Below, one piece after another: positions 1 through 12,154 of a DNA stretch of 64,000 nt. The notes under the pieces are model-generated. The model saw nothing but the letters and a program-made list of their open reading frames with translations. It searched no databases and was not told where the DNA came from. Each line of letters opens with the position of its first letter. The first letter of the stretch is position 1. The translations under genes and the position numbers were made by a program. This DNA is from Bretschneidera sinensis (lineage: Eukaryota > Streptophyta > Magnoliopsida > Brassicales > Akaniaceae): positions 19,037,001 through 19,101,000 of the forward strand of contig CM043698.1 in the NCBI GenBank assembly GCA_023935145.1, written 5' to 3'.

Positions 1-626
1 TCCTTTCAAGATATATGTTGTCATTGATATAAGTTTAATTACAAATGACAAGAAAAATTGATTGAAATGACATGTGCTATATGCCATATAATGCAATAAA
101 AAACCATCATACAAAAGTTCAATTGTGGAATAAGGTTTGCAGTCATCATCACCACCATCAGCAATTTCTTGGGCAAAATGTTACAGCACTTCAAAATTTT
201 ACAACCACTTATCAAAAAAAAAAAAATTCACAACCACAATCTATGTGGAAATTGATTTTTTACACCTTTGAAAGAAGCCTTTTACGAAAAAATTTTATTT
301 TCCATGGCTACTAAGTACTAAATACTAATATCTTTAGTTTATGATTGCTAACAGTAAAATACAAACTACCCAAATACTGCTGATATCTTTAGTAATACAA
401 TCAAATGAGAAAGATGTCTTCAGCACTGAGTTATGTCGCATATCATACCTTTAATTTAAGCATAGCACAGAAGGAATAATAAAACTATACAATTCCGCAT
501 TTATCAAAAAAAAAAACTATACAGTTCCACAGAAGTTCAACACAAAACAATACTCGAGTCACACACCCCATAAGAGGGATTTGTGGTAAATTGGATTCCA
601 ACATGAGGACAGGAAAGAGCTCATAC
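1..626 (-). other. WDR75 intron 14 (start), no exon seen
   Basis: Exon 14 ends in a GTATGAG donor at 626, and the coding phase there is 0. The rest of the window to its left is AT-rich, with poly-A runs, and has no reading frame resembling the WDR75 C-terminus. I therefore treat it as intron, with the last exon or exons beyond the window. The short plus-strand frames here look accidental. Confidence 0.6.
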
Positions 627-3600
627 CTTTGCCACAGACCAAGTGGCCACAGGAATAGGATCCATCTCATTAAATAATAAAATTAGCCCATCTCTTCCTT
701 GGAATGTTGTTTCTTTAGATTCCATACATTTAGAAGATTCAGGAAGAAAGGCCAGAACTGCGAAGCATGATAAATCCAATGCACAGGCTACAGCTGCACA
801 ATACACGCATCATATTGAACCAAATACCCAATATAAACCACATGAAAGTTGAAAAATACAAACATAAACATTGCAACAAGCCAAATGAAACTCTACTTGG
901 TCAGAGAAACAATAAACCACAAATTATATATATATGTATTCAAATAAACAATATCTGGGAGCATGGAGCACATTGTTAAAGTTTTGATTCTAGCAATTTC
1001 CACATAATTTGGTACAAGTGTTATCTAATAACACATTGTGAAGTAATGTGACTGCAGACAACTTCCTATGCCTTCGCATTTATAGAGTTTATAGAATCAT
1101 TATCTTGAAGATATTCTCCTGCAATTGGGTGTGGTCCTTTGGTGACCTTTTTTTATAAAATTTATTTACTTATTAAAAAAAAGATTATTTTACATCAACT
1201 GATCAGAACACTGCCATTGCATTTTTTACATGGTCAAAGAACTGCCTCCTTGGAAAGCAGAAGAGCCGGGTTACTAACCGCACACATATTAAGAATCCTT
1301 CTCAGTCATGATTGAGCATTAGTAGTTTTTTAGTTCATTTAATGGCCTTGTAATTGGCACACCTTATATATTCATGGTTATTTTTAATTTAGGAAAGCAT
1401 CAAGCTACACTAGCAGGGTGACGCTCATGCTGTTAGAGTAGCAGTTCATGCTATTGTAACAGTTAACTAGTAAGGGCTCATTTATCTTCATGAGCACTCC
1501 CTCTGTCCCACTGTATTCATAATACTTTTCAGTTTTAGATGTCCTCAAATGAATGTCATACTTGAAAAGTCATATGATCAAAACCTCCGCTATTATCCTC
1601 ATTTTATGTTCAACATATTTAAATCTTAAAAATTTTGCATTTGGCCAATGTGACAAATTAAATGCAATAGACTAATTTCTAGTTGGGTTTTGCAATTATT
1701 TAAGGTCGAACTTTTTTTTAATAAGTAAAAATTTTATTCAAAAGCAACAAGAAGGTGCATAAAGAAGCCAAAGACTAATTACAATGAAGAAGCTCCACAA
1801 AATCTAGAAGATCAACATTATTTACAAAAAAATCCTTTAAACCACAAAATATGGGTATTGAACCAATAAGGGTCAATTCATTATTATGACTTCTTGTCTA
1901 AAATTAGCTTCTAATATTCTCTTTTTTACTACTTCAAAAAAAATCTTCTCTTTTTGACTATGACTATATACTGACTTTCTTTTTAATAAGAATGAAATAC
2001 AGACTTAAAGCCCCATAGACTAGCAGTAAGCTTGGCTATAAGATTGATCTGTAAGGCTTTGTATGCTGACTTCTAGGTTTCTGCTCACTTTCTCTTTATC
2101 TCTATTTTTTGTCCTGGTGATATCCTTAATCCATTTTTTAATTCTTCACTCTTACATACTGATTTGCTGGTTTGATACAAACAGACCAAAAATCCATTAA
2201 ACCAGCCCCTGGACTTTTTATACTACTACTAGAGGCAGACCCTAAGCATTCCCAATTATCCTTCAACCTATCACCTTGACACCCAAGTGGTGCTGGAGTT
2301 TTGAAGCTGCTAACAGAAATTCTGCAACCCACTTCTCATAAATTCTACAACTTTCTTTGTCTTTTAAATCCTCTGGCAAATATATAATATTCAATCCCGA
2401 ACTGTAAAACATTTTTCATCCATCAACCCAAACTCAAGACCATAATATCTTAATCAGTTACCACCAAATGCAGAATCTTAGGCAAAAATTTTAATACCAC
2501 GGGAAGAAGCCCTTCATAAAATAATGATGAGATGCTCCTCAAGAAGATGATATCGGTACAATTACAATAATACATTCTGAAATTTTTTTAAAAAAAGGGC
2601 ATTGCACCAGAGAGAGAGAACTGAAAATGAAGGATGGCAACGGTATGAGCACAGAAGAAATCAATAATACCATCTGCATTTAGCCTAATTGGCAATATCA
2701 ATATCCCACAGCAATTATATTTTTCTCATCTTAAAGCGGCATAATGGCAAACCAGCACAACCAGCAAATGTCATGTCTCCTGCTGTTCTCTCAAACTGGA
2801 TCCATATAAAAACATACTTACATCTAACGTTTTACTTTCAACCATCCCACCTATCCTCCAAATGAATGCATAGAATAGTCATAACTATCTAAGCCCGAAA
2901 AATGTGAATTTTTTTCACATACAAAGTCATACCAACAATTGATATCTATTGATCATCCATGCAAATTTTTAAAAACTTACTGATGGAGAACACGAAGAAG
3001 ATTAGAATTAGGGATTTTAATCTAAAATTGGGGGATATGGGAATAACTATGTAATTGAAAATATTAAGAATTATTATCTTAGTTAGCTTCCTTGATTAGG
3101 ATTAGGCTTATCTCTTATGGTTATCTTATTTGTTGGATTAGGATTAAGTTTATCTCTCATGGTTATTTGATTTGTTGTACGGCATCAAGTGGTATCAGAA
3201 CCCTAATTTCATTCTCCTGTGAGAAAAAAAACAGCATCACAAAAATCCCGCATACAATAGCCAAACACATATTCTTTTGCTGTTTGCTGTCTGCCGTCAA
3301 CCTCCACCACCAACCGCCGCCACAAGCCAAAACAGCTTATGAAGGAACTCAGATTAAAATATTATTTATCATACTCTGTGATTGAGTGTTGAATTGTCTA
3401 TGTGATTTGGATTACTGTTCCATGTGATTTGGATTACTGTTCCCATTTAATTTGGGAAGATCCATGTGATTTGGATCATCTATCTTTAATTTCCCTGATT
3501 CTTTTCAATTCTTCTTTACTGTACTGCATCAAGTATGGTTGAAATCCAAAGTGAACAAGTATGGTTGGTGTTATCTTCCCTGACGTATGTATGAAGAATA

Positions 3601-6021
3601 TAGAGAACTTCAATATTGGGCTTATCTTGATGAGAGACGACTTGAAGAATTACAAAACCAATATAAATATGAGTGTGAGCAGAGTTCCTGAGATATCCAT
3701 GCTTTGAATGGTAATGGCAATTATATTTATGATGACGAGAGAGTTGCTTATAAAAATTATTATCATGCTCCTAAAGCTTCTTATCATGGTTGTGTTGAGT
3801 ATGATCGTGCTTCCGAAAGTTATGATAGGTATGATGCCTACGATGAGCTTGTGATAGAACAGAAGTTCAACCCATTAGCTTCCTCCCAAGTTCGAGAAAA
3901 GTTAGTCCACCTACTGAAAAAATGTAAAGAAACAATGAAGAATGTAAATAATTGTGTAAACCCTTGGATAATGTGACAGCGAAAGATGATCTCGAACTTG
4001 ATAACTCAAGGCTCACAGATGGGAAAGACTCCACAGAGCAACAAGAGAATATTGTGGAATATAAGCCAGTTCCAACCCAAGATGAAGTCGACGAGGCTGA
4101 AGATATTCCAGTGGAGGTTACATCGATTGAGCTAGTTTATTGGAGGTTACATCGATTGAGCCAGTTTCTTGTGCAGTTGACTTTGCTGAGCACATTGAAG
4201 TGGTTCGAGAGGAATATAAAGTTGCTTGTAGAAGTGGGGCTCTCGTGGATCCACCTGCCCTTGCTATTGAGTTTATCCTCCTTACCTGGTTTCAAGTAGC
4301 TCGGCAACAAACGTTTTGAGGGAAATTTTTTTCACCTTCTAGTACTTTCGCTTTCACAGACTTTCATGACCATGCTTTATTTCTCCACACCTCGAAGCTC
4401 TTGCTATTATCACATTTTTCAACTGGAGATCGAGTTCTTTCTAAGTGGTGGAGAATGATTGGAAACACAAGAAAGATTAGAATTAGGGATTTTAATCTAA
4501 CAATTAGGGGATACGGGAATAACTATGTTATTGAAAATATTAAGAATTATTATCTTAGTTAGCTTCCTTGATTAGGATTAGACTTATCTCTCATGGTTAT
4601 CTGATTTGTTGTTCTTATCTTCTTAGGATTTAGTCTTTATCTTTAGATTAAGATTTTCCCTATATATATAGGGGATTCTCATTTGTTATTCAGCAGCTTA
4701 GGAATGAATTCAGATTAAATTATCAATTTTCATACTCTCTGATTGAGTGTTAAATTGTCTATGTGATTTGGACTGCTATTCCATGTGATTTGGTTTAGTG
4801 TTCCTATGTGATTTGGGAAGATCCATTTGATTTGGATCATCTATCTTTAAATTCCTAATTTCTTTTCAATTCTTCCCTATTGTACAGCATCACTTACCAC
4901 TATCGCTAGGTACATGCTTCCACCTAATTCCTTCTAGGGCAATTATTGGAAACTTCCTCTCAGGTTTCTATACGATCAGCGCCCTCCCAAAGGGCTTAGA
5001 GAACCCACAACCTCCCTTTGCCAGACAAGCATCAAACAACATAGAGCAAATGACAAACTTGTTCCTTCTATTTAGACATTACACAGGAGCAAAACAAACT
5101 TCCCAAATGACTGAAGCAGCAGAAATTCTGTTAAAGGATAAATAATGAGAAGATTAATATTCAATCAGAACCAGTTTCAGCTAAAAGAGACAATACCTTC
5201 TATGCATAACTTATATGACCAAGATAAAGATAGCTTTGACATATTCCAAACAGATAGTTGTGGGTTGGAACCCTGAGATGTAGCCACAAGATACTCCGAC
5301 TTTCCAACAAATGACAGAGTCACAATTGGCTGTCAAAGAAAACATAAAATTTAGCATTAGAGACGGAGAGTGGAACTACTTCATGAATGCAGTAACCATG
5401 GTACAGAGCCACATTCTATGATCTGAAGGTGTCTCAACTTAACAGGTTTCACACAGATGGAAATTCACTTCCTGAATTTGTTCTTTCTTGTCGTTTCCTT
5501 CTTTTACACCCTTTTTATATTTTACTTTTGTTCGTTATCGGGAGGGGGAAGAGGGTATTGTTATAGAACCAAACTGTTATGATTCAAATAAACTCTAACC
5601 AACTCCACTTTTTCATTCTTTGCAAAGCACAAGCACCACTATGAAGTAGTCACACTCATAAGCAGAAGGAAGGTGCCAACTGCCAAAGATATTCCATGAA
5701 TCAAAAGACTAGAGTCAGGTGGTAGCAATATCTGTGCTACCATCAACCATCAACTGCTTCCTACTGTTAAACATACAACAATGTGTTTATGAAACACAAA
5801 TTCTAAAGGAGAAAGATGGCCAGGATTTTGAAGAATCACCGTGTGAGCCTCTCCGATAACAGCCAGGAGAACATTCTTATCTGGGTTCCACAATGTAATA
5901 ACAGTTTCTGCTGCAACAGCGAGAACAGAACCATCACCAGAAAATGCAGCAGCAGTCATTGGCTTTTTTCTGCGAAGAGAATATATAATCAGAATGGCAG
6001 TGATGAGCTTTCATCACGAGG

Positions 6022-6058
<37 letters not shown>

Positions 6059-9000
6059 TGTATCTAATATAGAAACATATATGTAACTACTTGTCATCTT
6101 TGTGACATTGCCTTGTTGTGGACCTTTTTATGAAGTCTTGCTTGGTGTGGTTTAGCTTATTTCACAATAAGCAGCACTTTAAAGCACTCATTTACCCAAA
6201 CACTAAAATCAGATTAAAGCACCTAGTTAATTTTTATTTTTATTTTTTGATAAAAAAGCACCTATTTAATTTTAAGTTGAAAATAAGCTAAATCAAGCCA
6301 TAAGCATGTCAACCGACCAAAAGTTACATCAAGTAGAATATCGGCAAAAGCACTAGGAGACAGAGAGGGGAGTTAATTCACTAGTGGCTGATAAATCCGC
6401 ATTGAGGATTTTGACTATTAGGATTTTACAAAAGGGATGAATAGGTTCTATCTTTGTGAAAAAAGAAGCCGAAGGTCCAACATCTTTTGTTAGATTGTTC
6501 GTGGACGAGAGACTTGTGGAAGTTGGCTTGTTGGAAAGAAGCCATTAATGAAGGTTTTTCTGACATGAAATGAACTTGAATTCTTCATTACAATTATTTT
6601 TCCAGATATTTGTGAGCACAATGCTCATTTTTCACTGTCCTACAAGGAGGCACTGACAGCCTCTGAGGGAGAACAATTACACATTCAAATATAGAAGAAT
6701 CATACTTGTAAGAGCCAACAGCATAGCAAGTCCAGCTAGAATCCTGGAGCATCTGATCTTTCTGCTGCGTCTCAATGTTGCAAATCCAAACCTGCAGCAA
6801 CAGAACAAAGAAAGAATGGGAAAAGATCATGTGACATTCACACGAAAGAGTAAAACTAAAATCACAGCAATTCAAGTTACCTTGAAGTCCCCACCGTAAG
6901 ATGAACTGACAGCCATATGACGGGTAGGATGGAAAGCAACAGCAGAAATGCCAGCATCCCTAAACAAGAACAAGACACATGATACGTGTTTCTGCTGTGT
7001 TATACATTCAAGGCAACATAACTCTAAATCTCTAACCAGCATATTTCACTTCAAAAGGTGAAAAGTAAAACCAAACGAAAGTTCATTATCACCAAACAAC
7101 ATGGACTTGTGCTTGAAAAGTGCTGTTTTCAGATATCATTTCAATGTTGAAAAATGTGCTAACATGACCGCTCATGATGCAGAACACAACAAAAATTCCA
7201 CTATTTTTTTTTGGGGGGTGGGGGAGGGGGTTTTGGTAGGGGATGGGGAATGCCAAGGTCAAACCTGTGAGGTTCGTAAACAATTGTTGACAGGCTGAAC
7301 ACCTTGTTCTGTGATCCTGATGCCCAAAACTTAAGGCAAACAAGACCTCCAATGCCATCTTCGGCAAGCTTCACTTCAGCAGTACTCATTACAGAGCCAT
7401 CCAGGGAAAGGGCCACTACAGTCACTATAACCTGCAACCACAACATTCAAATATGTCCATAACAGCTGATATACCAGTAATCTAATGTTCAAAAGCCATT
7501 TTATTATAAAAGATTATTCAGGTATGTACAACCAAAAGAAGCATCATCTAACAGTGAAGGAGACGAAAATGAGCAATTTCATTACCGTGATATCATCACC
7601 TGGTTGATGGTTTCTCTCGCAGACTTGAACCTAGAAACAGCATATTTAGAAAATTTCAAACTTCCACAAACAATTTTACTTCCTAATAGAGAAGAGCACC
7701 ATTTAATTTGTCCCACCCATACCTATTAGGGTCAAATTCAAACAGATTAAAGCAATAGAAACTTATTGCAGAGAAAATTCAATGTTAAATGAAACAGCGA
7801 GCTAAATCATCACCTCAGAAATTCCACGGTCATCAAATAGGCTGTAAAGTTGGATGGAATAGTTCTCTGCACGTAAAGCAACTAACCCAGCCCCGTGATC
7901 AAAGGCAACCTTGCTACTCAAGCCTTCGTATATCTCTGGCAATGAACAAGGAAGCTGGAAAATACAGTCCATGAATTATTTTTAAAAAGTACTTTTTTCA
8001 CATTACACACCAGAAATAGAAATCTCTGTAAACAAGTGGAAATGAGAGAAAGCGAGTCTAAGTATTTAAAGTCTGGTAATAAGAAACAAGTCATTATTGT
8101 CCACTTAGCCATGCATTAAAGCTCAACCTAAAAGGACTAAAAGAAGCTCCTAGAAAGTTCTAGGGCTCACTTAAGGCTAGGCAGTTATCTAATTTATGGA
8201 GGCAATACATTAGGTAGGCATTTCATCAAGCATATATCTCACAAGCCAAGATACAGTCAATGGTGCTCTCTCAGCACATTTCTGTGCACTCGGGCCATCA
8301 GGTGTGCACCTCATGTGACCACATTTATCAGTTCTCAAAGCAAGGAAGTTCTAATTGTCTCAACACTCAGAAGTTAAAAAAGGAGCATTGAAAGTACCTC
8401 TGACAAGCCAAAGCATAGCCAATGGGACACATTTTGTATATTATTACATCCTGGGGCAGGATTTATCAATATTCATCCCCTACAAATACATGCTGTTTTG
8501 AAAGGTTCTTAGTCTTTAAATGGTCATCTGCTCAATCATACAAGTATAGTCATACACTCATACAAGGTACTACATGATTAGGAACCAACCGCATAGAACC
8601 AAAGATAATAAGGTTTGCAAAACTGAAGACATGTTCATCAAAGCTAACCTTGATTCCAGAAATGGATTTCAAAATCTCCATCGAAGGCATTCTCAATAGA
8701 TGAAGTTGATTATCTGCACAAGATATCTGAACACCCTTATTTTAGTAAATTGGTAAAACTATGTACTTCTGCTGAAGGGAGAAATATACAACAATATACT
8801 AAAATTTTATGCTCCTGCTTACAGAGGAAAGCGTAGGATCTGGAGAGTATGTAAAATACAAAAGTGGAGATCCAATTCGTGGTAAAAACTTCTTCTTCCC
8901 AGTGTCTAGCTGCCAAACCACAAGAACCCCTTCTTTTCCACCTGAACATTAACAAGAATGAGAATCTTAGCATTAAAAATTATTCATTTATTCTGTATGA

Positions 9001-11471
9001 CTGGAAAAATAAACAGCTCAAGCGGACAGGAGAGGCAAGTAATCACTGAAAGCACATACCAAGCTAACTACCATCTAATACAGATCCTGGACCACCTATA
9101 TGGCCAGGAAGTAAATTGTTACAGACTTATAAGTATTTGGAACAACTCCAAAGTAGTTAAAAGGGATGACTTTTAATTATCCATCACGTGCATCGTTAGA
9201 GAAGAGAATGTCTACTGGCAGAAAATTTTGCCAAGCAAATATTAAACAGAGGATATGTCACTACTTCAGGGTCTACATGTAACAATGCAACAGATGTAAT
9301 CCAGTTGATCCCACCCAACACCATCACCCGCTATATATGTGAGGCAATAACAAATTTATCCAATATTGTGGAATTATGAATCACATAACCAGCCCACTTT
9401 CTCCGTCATGAGAGCAAAAAAGAATTCATGCCACACGATGATAAAGACCTACAACAAGTCAAAAAACAATAACAATGATTCCGTTATAGTAATAGTTGTC
9501 GTTTCTCACCTGAATATAAATAGGCTCCATCAGAGGAGAAAGTGAGGACATTTACTTCAGTAGGGTGCCAATGCCATGTAGTGCAGGAATCAGCATCATC
9601 ATCAGCTCTCACACCAGGTCTTCCTTCCTCGTCGTCAATTGATCTTCCATTTGCCAGCCCATCACCTACAGTAAACGTTCTACTACCAAATCCCCTCCAA
9701 ATTAAAATTCTTCCAGTCACATCACCTGCAGCTACAATTCTCTGAGTAGGATGGAATGCAAGAACATTCATGATCTTTGTATGATGCAGTGTCATCTTCT
9801 TAGCCACTGCATGCTTAGATTCTGTAGCAGGAACCCTCCAAATATGGAGTTTGCACTTGTTACGAATACCAAAATAAATTCCAGACGGACTTGTACTAAT
9901 AGATTCTGGCTCTTCTGTCTGTCAGAAAGTGATAAACATGGTATCATAAATCTATAACAAAATCACTTGGAGAAAAACAAAATTTCTTTTTTTATAAAGT
10001 AAAAAAATACCAAATTCCACTGATAGCCGCACAAGTCATAAAATGTAAAACAGAATATTACTTGATGACACACAATTAGCCAAACCATTTCTAATGGTAC
10101 CTGCCACCTATGCTGATAATCATACAAAATGACACTTTCTATCAAAACTCTGAAGTTTAGTAATTTTTTCTGATATTTTCAGTTCATAAGAACCAAAATG
10201 ATACCCAAAAACAAAAAAATTTCTGTTCGCAACAAATTTTTTTGGTTGACAACTTTCAAGGACTTCAAGATTTTCACCTCTCCATTACTTCAACGTTATT
10301 CAAATTCCTCATTCAAGCCAACTTTTAAACCGTTAAAGCAAGCATTTGTAAGACCAAAACAAACAACAAACCAGGATAGCAATGAAACAAATATTTGGAA
10401 TTTGGATGTGCAAACACTAGCTAATATCTCATAGTTTCGTAGTTGAGAATAAAATTCCATTTACAAAAGCTTAATGCACAAACAGGCAAAGCTTACAAAA
10501 AGGTCCATGAAATTGCACCTCTTTCAAAGTCTCTCCACGAGGCAGACGAGACTTGGTTAAGTTACATTTCCGGATTTGTCCAGGTAATGCTTTGGCCCCT
10601 TTTTTAGAGGCACTTGTATCTTCAACTGATACATAGGCAAACAGGTCACGAGATTGTCCCTTGCTTTCAAATTCTTGCGGTTCGCTTAATAAAGATGGGA
10701 TCACCTAAAAAACAAAAGCATTAGTAACACAAACACATAGGTCCAATTTGAGTAATATATGGAACTTACAGGAAAATACTACATTTTATATTTTATTTTT
10801 TCAATGATCGAAGTATTACTGTTAGTAAACCAAGTGTAAGCATTTGACAAAACTGAGCTTGTAATTGTAGCAAACACCTATATATCTATAGCAGCAACAA
10901 AAGAAACAAAAAGTTAAAAAGAAATACAAAAGAAAACCTTGAATTTTCCTATACTTTCCTACACTTCTTCAGGAACCAAACATAGCTAAAAGTACACACG
11001 CATAAAACATACGGAGTATATAGTTTAATTACCATGGAGAAAACGGGAAGGCGAACTTCCACAGTCTTCAACAGCTCGGGCGCCGAAAAGTCCCAATACC
11101 TAATGGTCCCATCTAGCGAGGCAGTCCAACAGTAACAGAGTATCTTACTGGCAGAATTCCACGCTGGAACCAGTATCACCGTCGTAACGAGCGCCGTGTG
11201 ACCTTCGAGTGACGTTATCTAGCCCCCAAAATCCCCAAAATCAAATATCATATATAAAACATAACAGTGAAGTGAAATAAACAAGAGCATCGGTTTGAGA
11301 TAATAAATAAAAGAGGAAATTGTAAAAGAGAAGTGAAATTATTTGTGGAACCTGTAAACCAGTGGTGGTGCTGAAGATGGAGACTGTATTGCCAGTGCAA
11401 ACGAGAAGCTTCTTAGCGTCATTTGAGAAAGCTGGAGATGAAGACACGTAGCTTCTTCCTCCCCTTATCAT
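627..11471 (-). CDS. WDR75: WDR75/UTP17-like WD40 protein of the SSU processome (14 exons, 3' end outside window)
   Basis: Homologues (yeast Utp17/Nan1, human WDR75) belong to the t-UTP/UTPA subcomplex, which loads early on nascent pre-rRNA in the nucleolus and is needed for 18S rRNA maturation. I placed 14 exons by reading frame and GT/AG sites: 11471-11352, 11218-11033, 10704-10519, 9918-9510, 8941-8823, 8726-8649, 7954-7814, 7630-7586, 7431-7265, 6959-6881, 6791-6706, 5969-5840, 5329-5197 and 793-627. They join without a frame break into 682 codons. WD-type blades are visible, for example TASLDGTIRYWDFS (exon 2), AFHPTQRIVAAGDVTGRILIW (split: AFHPTQRIVA then AGDVTGRILIW, exon 4), SCADNQLHLLRMPSMEI (exon 6), AAETVITLWNPDKN (exon 12) and PQLSVWNMSKL (exon 13). 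The start is the ATG at 11471, giving MIRGGRSYVSSSPAF. Roughly the last 100-150 residues are expected left of the window; none is recognisable in 1-626. Family assignment rests on remembered similarity. Confidence 0.85.
2981..4892 (+). mobile_element. small non-autonomous LTR retrotransposon in WDR75 intron 13
   Basis: The element is flanked by a perfect 5-bp target duplication CTTAC (2976-2980 and 4893-4897) and has TG...CA ends. The 3' LTR is 4456-4892 (437 bp), preceded by a purine tract AAGTGGTGGAGAA. The 5' LTR is 2981-3531 but is chimeric (see findings). A Met-tRNA-type primer site AGTGGTATCAGAACC lies at 3188-3202, inside this 5' block. The 3' LTR has a TATA-like CTATATATATAG near 4659. 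Its orientation is opposite to the host gene. PBS, purine tract and ends resemble the minus-strand elements at 14648 and 27026, so I infer one broad family. It lacks recognisable protease, RT or integrase. Confidence 0.85.
3587..3976 (+). pseudogene. gag-like reading frame of the intron element, one internal stop
   Basis: The frame opens at an ATG at 3587 (MYEEYRELQYWAYLDERRL) and is rich in Tyr, Glu and Asp. A single TGA lies at about 3689, after CEQSS. The frame then continues in phase to 3976 with tyrosine-rich blocks such as YIYDDERVAYKNYYH and YDRYDAYDEL. Length and composition suit a leader or gag-like product of a non-autonomous LTR element, but I recognise no conserved domain. A second frame at 3952-4299 overlaps it in another phase and is also unassigned. 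Confidence 0.4.
6034..6059. repeat. (CA)n microsatellite in WDR75 intron 12
   Basis: An AC dinucleotide run follows a short (TA)n run just inside the intron between exons 11 and 12. It is a simple repeat with no evident function. Confidence 0.9.
7213..7248 (+). repeat. G-rich tract with quadruplex potential in WDR75 intron 9
   Basis: Five runs of four or more G lie within about 36 bases of the plus strand, separated by short loops. This fits the standard intramolecular G-quadruplex pattern. The plus strand is the template for WDR75, so the transcript carries the C-rich complement. The tract is about 17-52 bases downstream, in transcript terms, of the exon 9 donor. Confidence 0.6.
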
Positions 11472-11640
11472 CTTTTCTTCTCTTTTTTCTCCTTTGTAGA
11501 CCTCTATACAGAGAGAGAACCACAGAGAAAGAACGAAAGAAGAGAAGGAGAAGGAGAGAGAACGATAGCTTTAGTCCCTGGTTCTTTTTTCCCCTCCTAA
11601 GCCCTAACTAAACCCTGCTTTCTCTTTTTGTTTTCCTTTG
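11472..11640 (-). promoter_or_regulatory. WDR75 5' leader and proximal promoter
   Basis: Upstream of the ATG the minus strand is a long pyrimidine-rich leader (TTCTCTTCTTTC-type tracts, 11473-11600), common in plant housekeeping genes. I see no convincing TATA box. The transcription start cannot be fixed from sequence alone. Upstream of 11640 the DNA becomes AT-rich intergenic. Confidence 0.4.
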
Positions 11641-12154
11641 TTTTTTATTAAAAAAAATTGGGCTGGGTCAATTTGATAATGGACGCATTACTATACAGTA
11701 CATGGGCCAAACCAAAAGGCCCATTAATTCTATTCATATGGATTAGAATCGGTTTTTTTTTCATGAAATTATGGATAAGAATAGTTGTTAAATTAACATT
11801 AGAATCTTAAATCCAAAATTTAAAATTACAAGTCAATAATCGAAGTATAATCATCAATACAAAATCTATAATATCATGTGACCAAATTGAAATGGCACGG
11901 CCTACGGTCCATCGTGCTTTTCATGTTGTGCCTCTAATTTTTTTTGTGTCGTGTTTTTAAAAATCTCGACCCAGCACAACCCAAAATCCGCATGGCTATT
12001 AGGTCATGTCGAGTCGTGCTATGCCGTATCGACCCATAGTCCTTATAGGTATATATTGAATTTTTTGTTGAAAATAATAAAAAATTACCTTGAAGAATGA
12101 TCAATGGATGATATTCAATCAGTGAAAATAAACTGGCTCCGAGCCAGACAAGAA
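11641..12154. other. intergenic, AT-rich
   Basis: No gene seen. At about 11890-12045 there is a stretch of GGCACGGCC, GTCGTGC and GTCGAGTCGTGC-like words, reminiscent of a common plant dispersed repeat. I could not define its ends. Confidence 0.5.

Larger units (their letters stand above)
794..5196 (-). other. WDR75 intron 13 (about 4.4 kb, repeat-bearing)
   Basis: The intron lies between exon 13 (donor just below 5197, GTATTG) and exon 14 (acceptor just above 793, GTGCAG). It is by far the largest intron of the gene and is enlarged by an LTR element at 2981-4892. Near 1494 the motif CTCCCTCTGTCCCA resembles the end of a Stowaway-type MITE, but I found no matching opposite end. The rest is AT-rich with no supported gene. 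Confidence 0.7.

Noticed and set aside
1494..1720. Possible Stowaway MITE starting CTCCCTCTGTCCCA
   Set aside because: Only one end resembles the family. No inverted partner or TA duplication found.
2138..2332. 64-residue minus-strand frame in WDR75 intron 13 (GCRISVSSFKTPAPLGCQGD)
   Set aside because: Looks somewhat coding, but no splice sites or homologous context fit WDR75, and I recognise no family. Kept out for lack of support.
7201..7446. Proline-run C-terminus (PPPPPPKKK) of a minus-strand frame
   Set aside because: Read-through of WDR75 exon 9 into intron 9 across the G-rich tract. The exon ends at a GTTTG donor at 7264.
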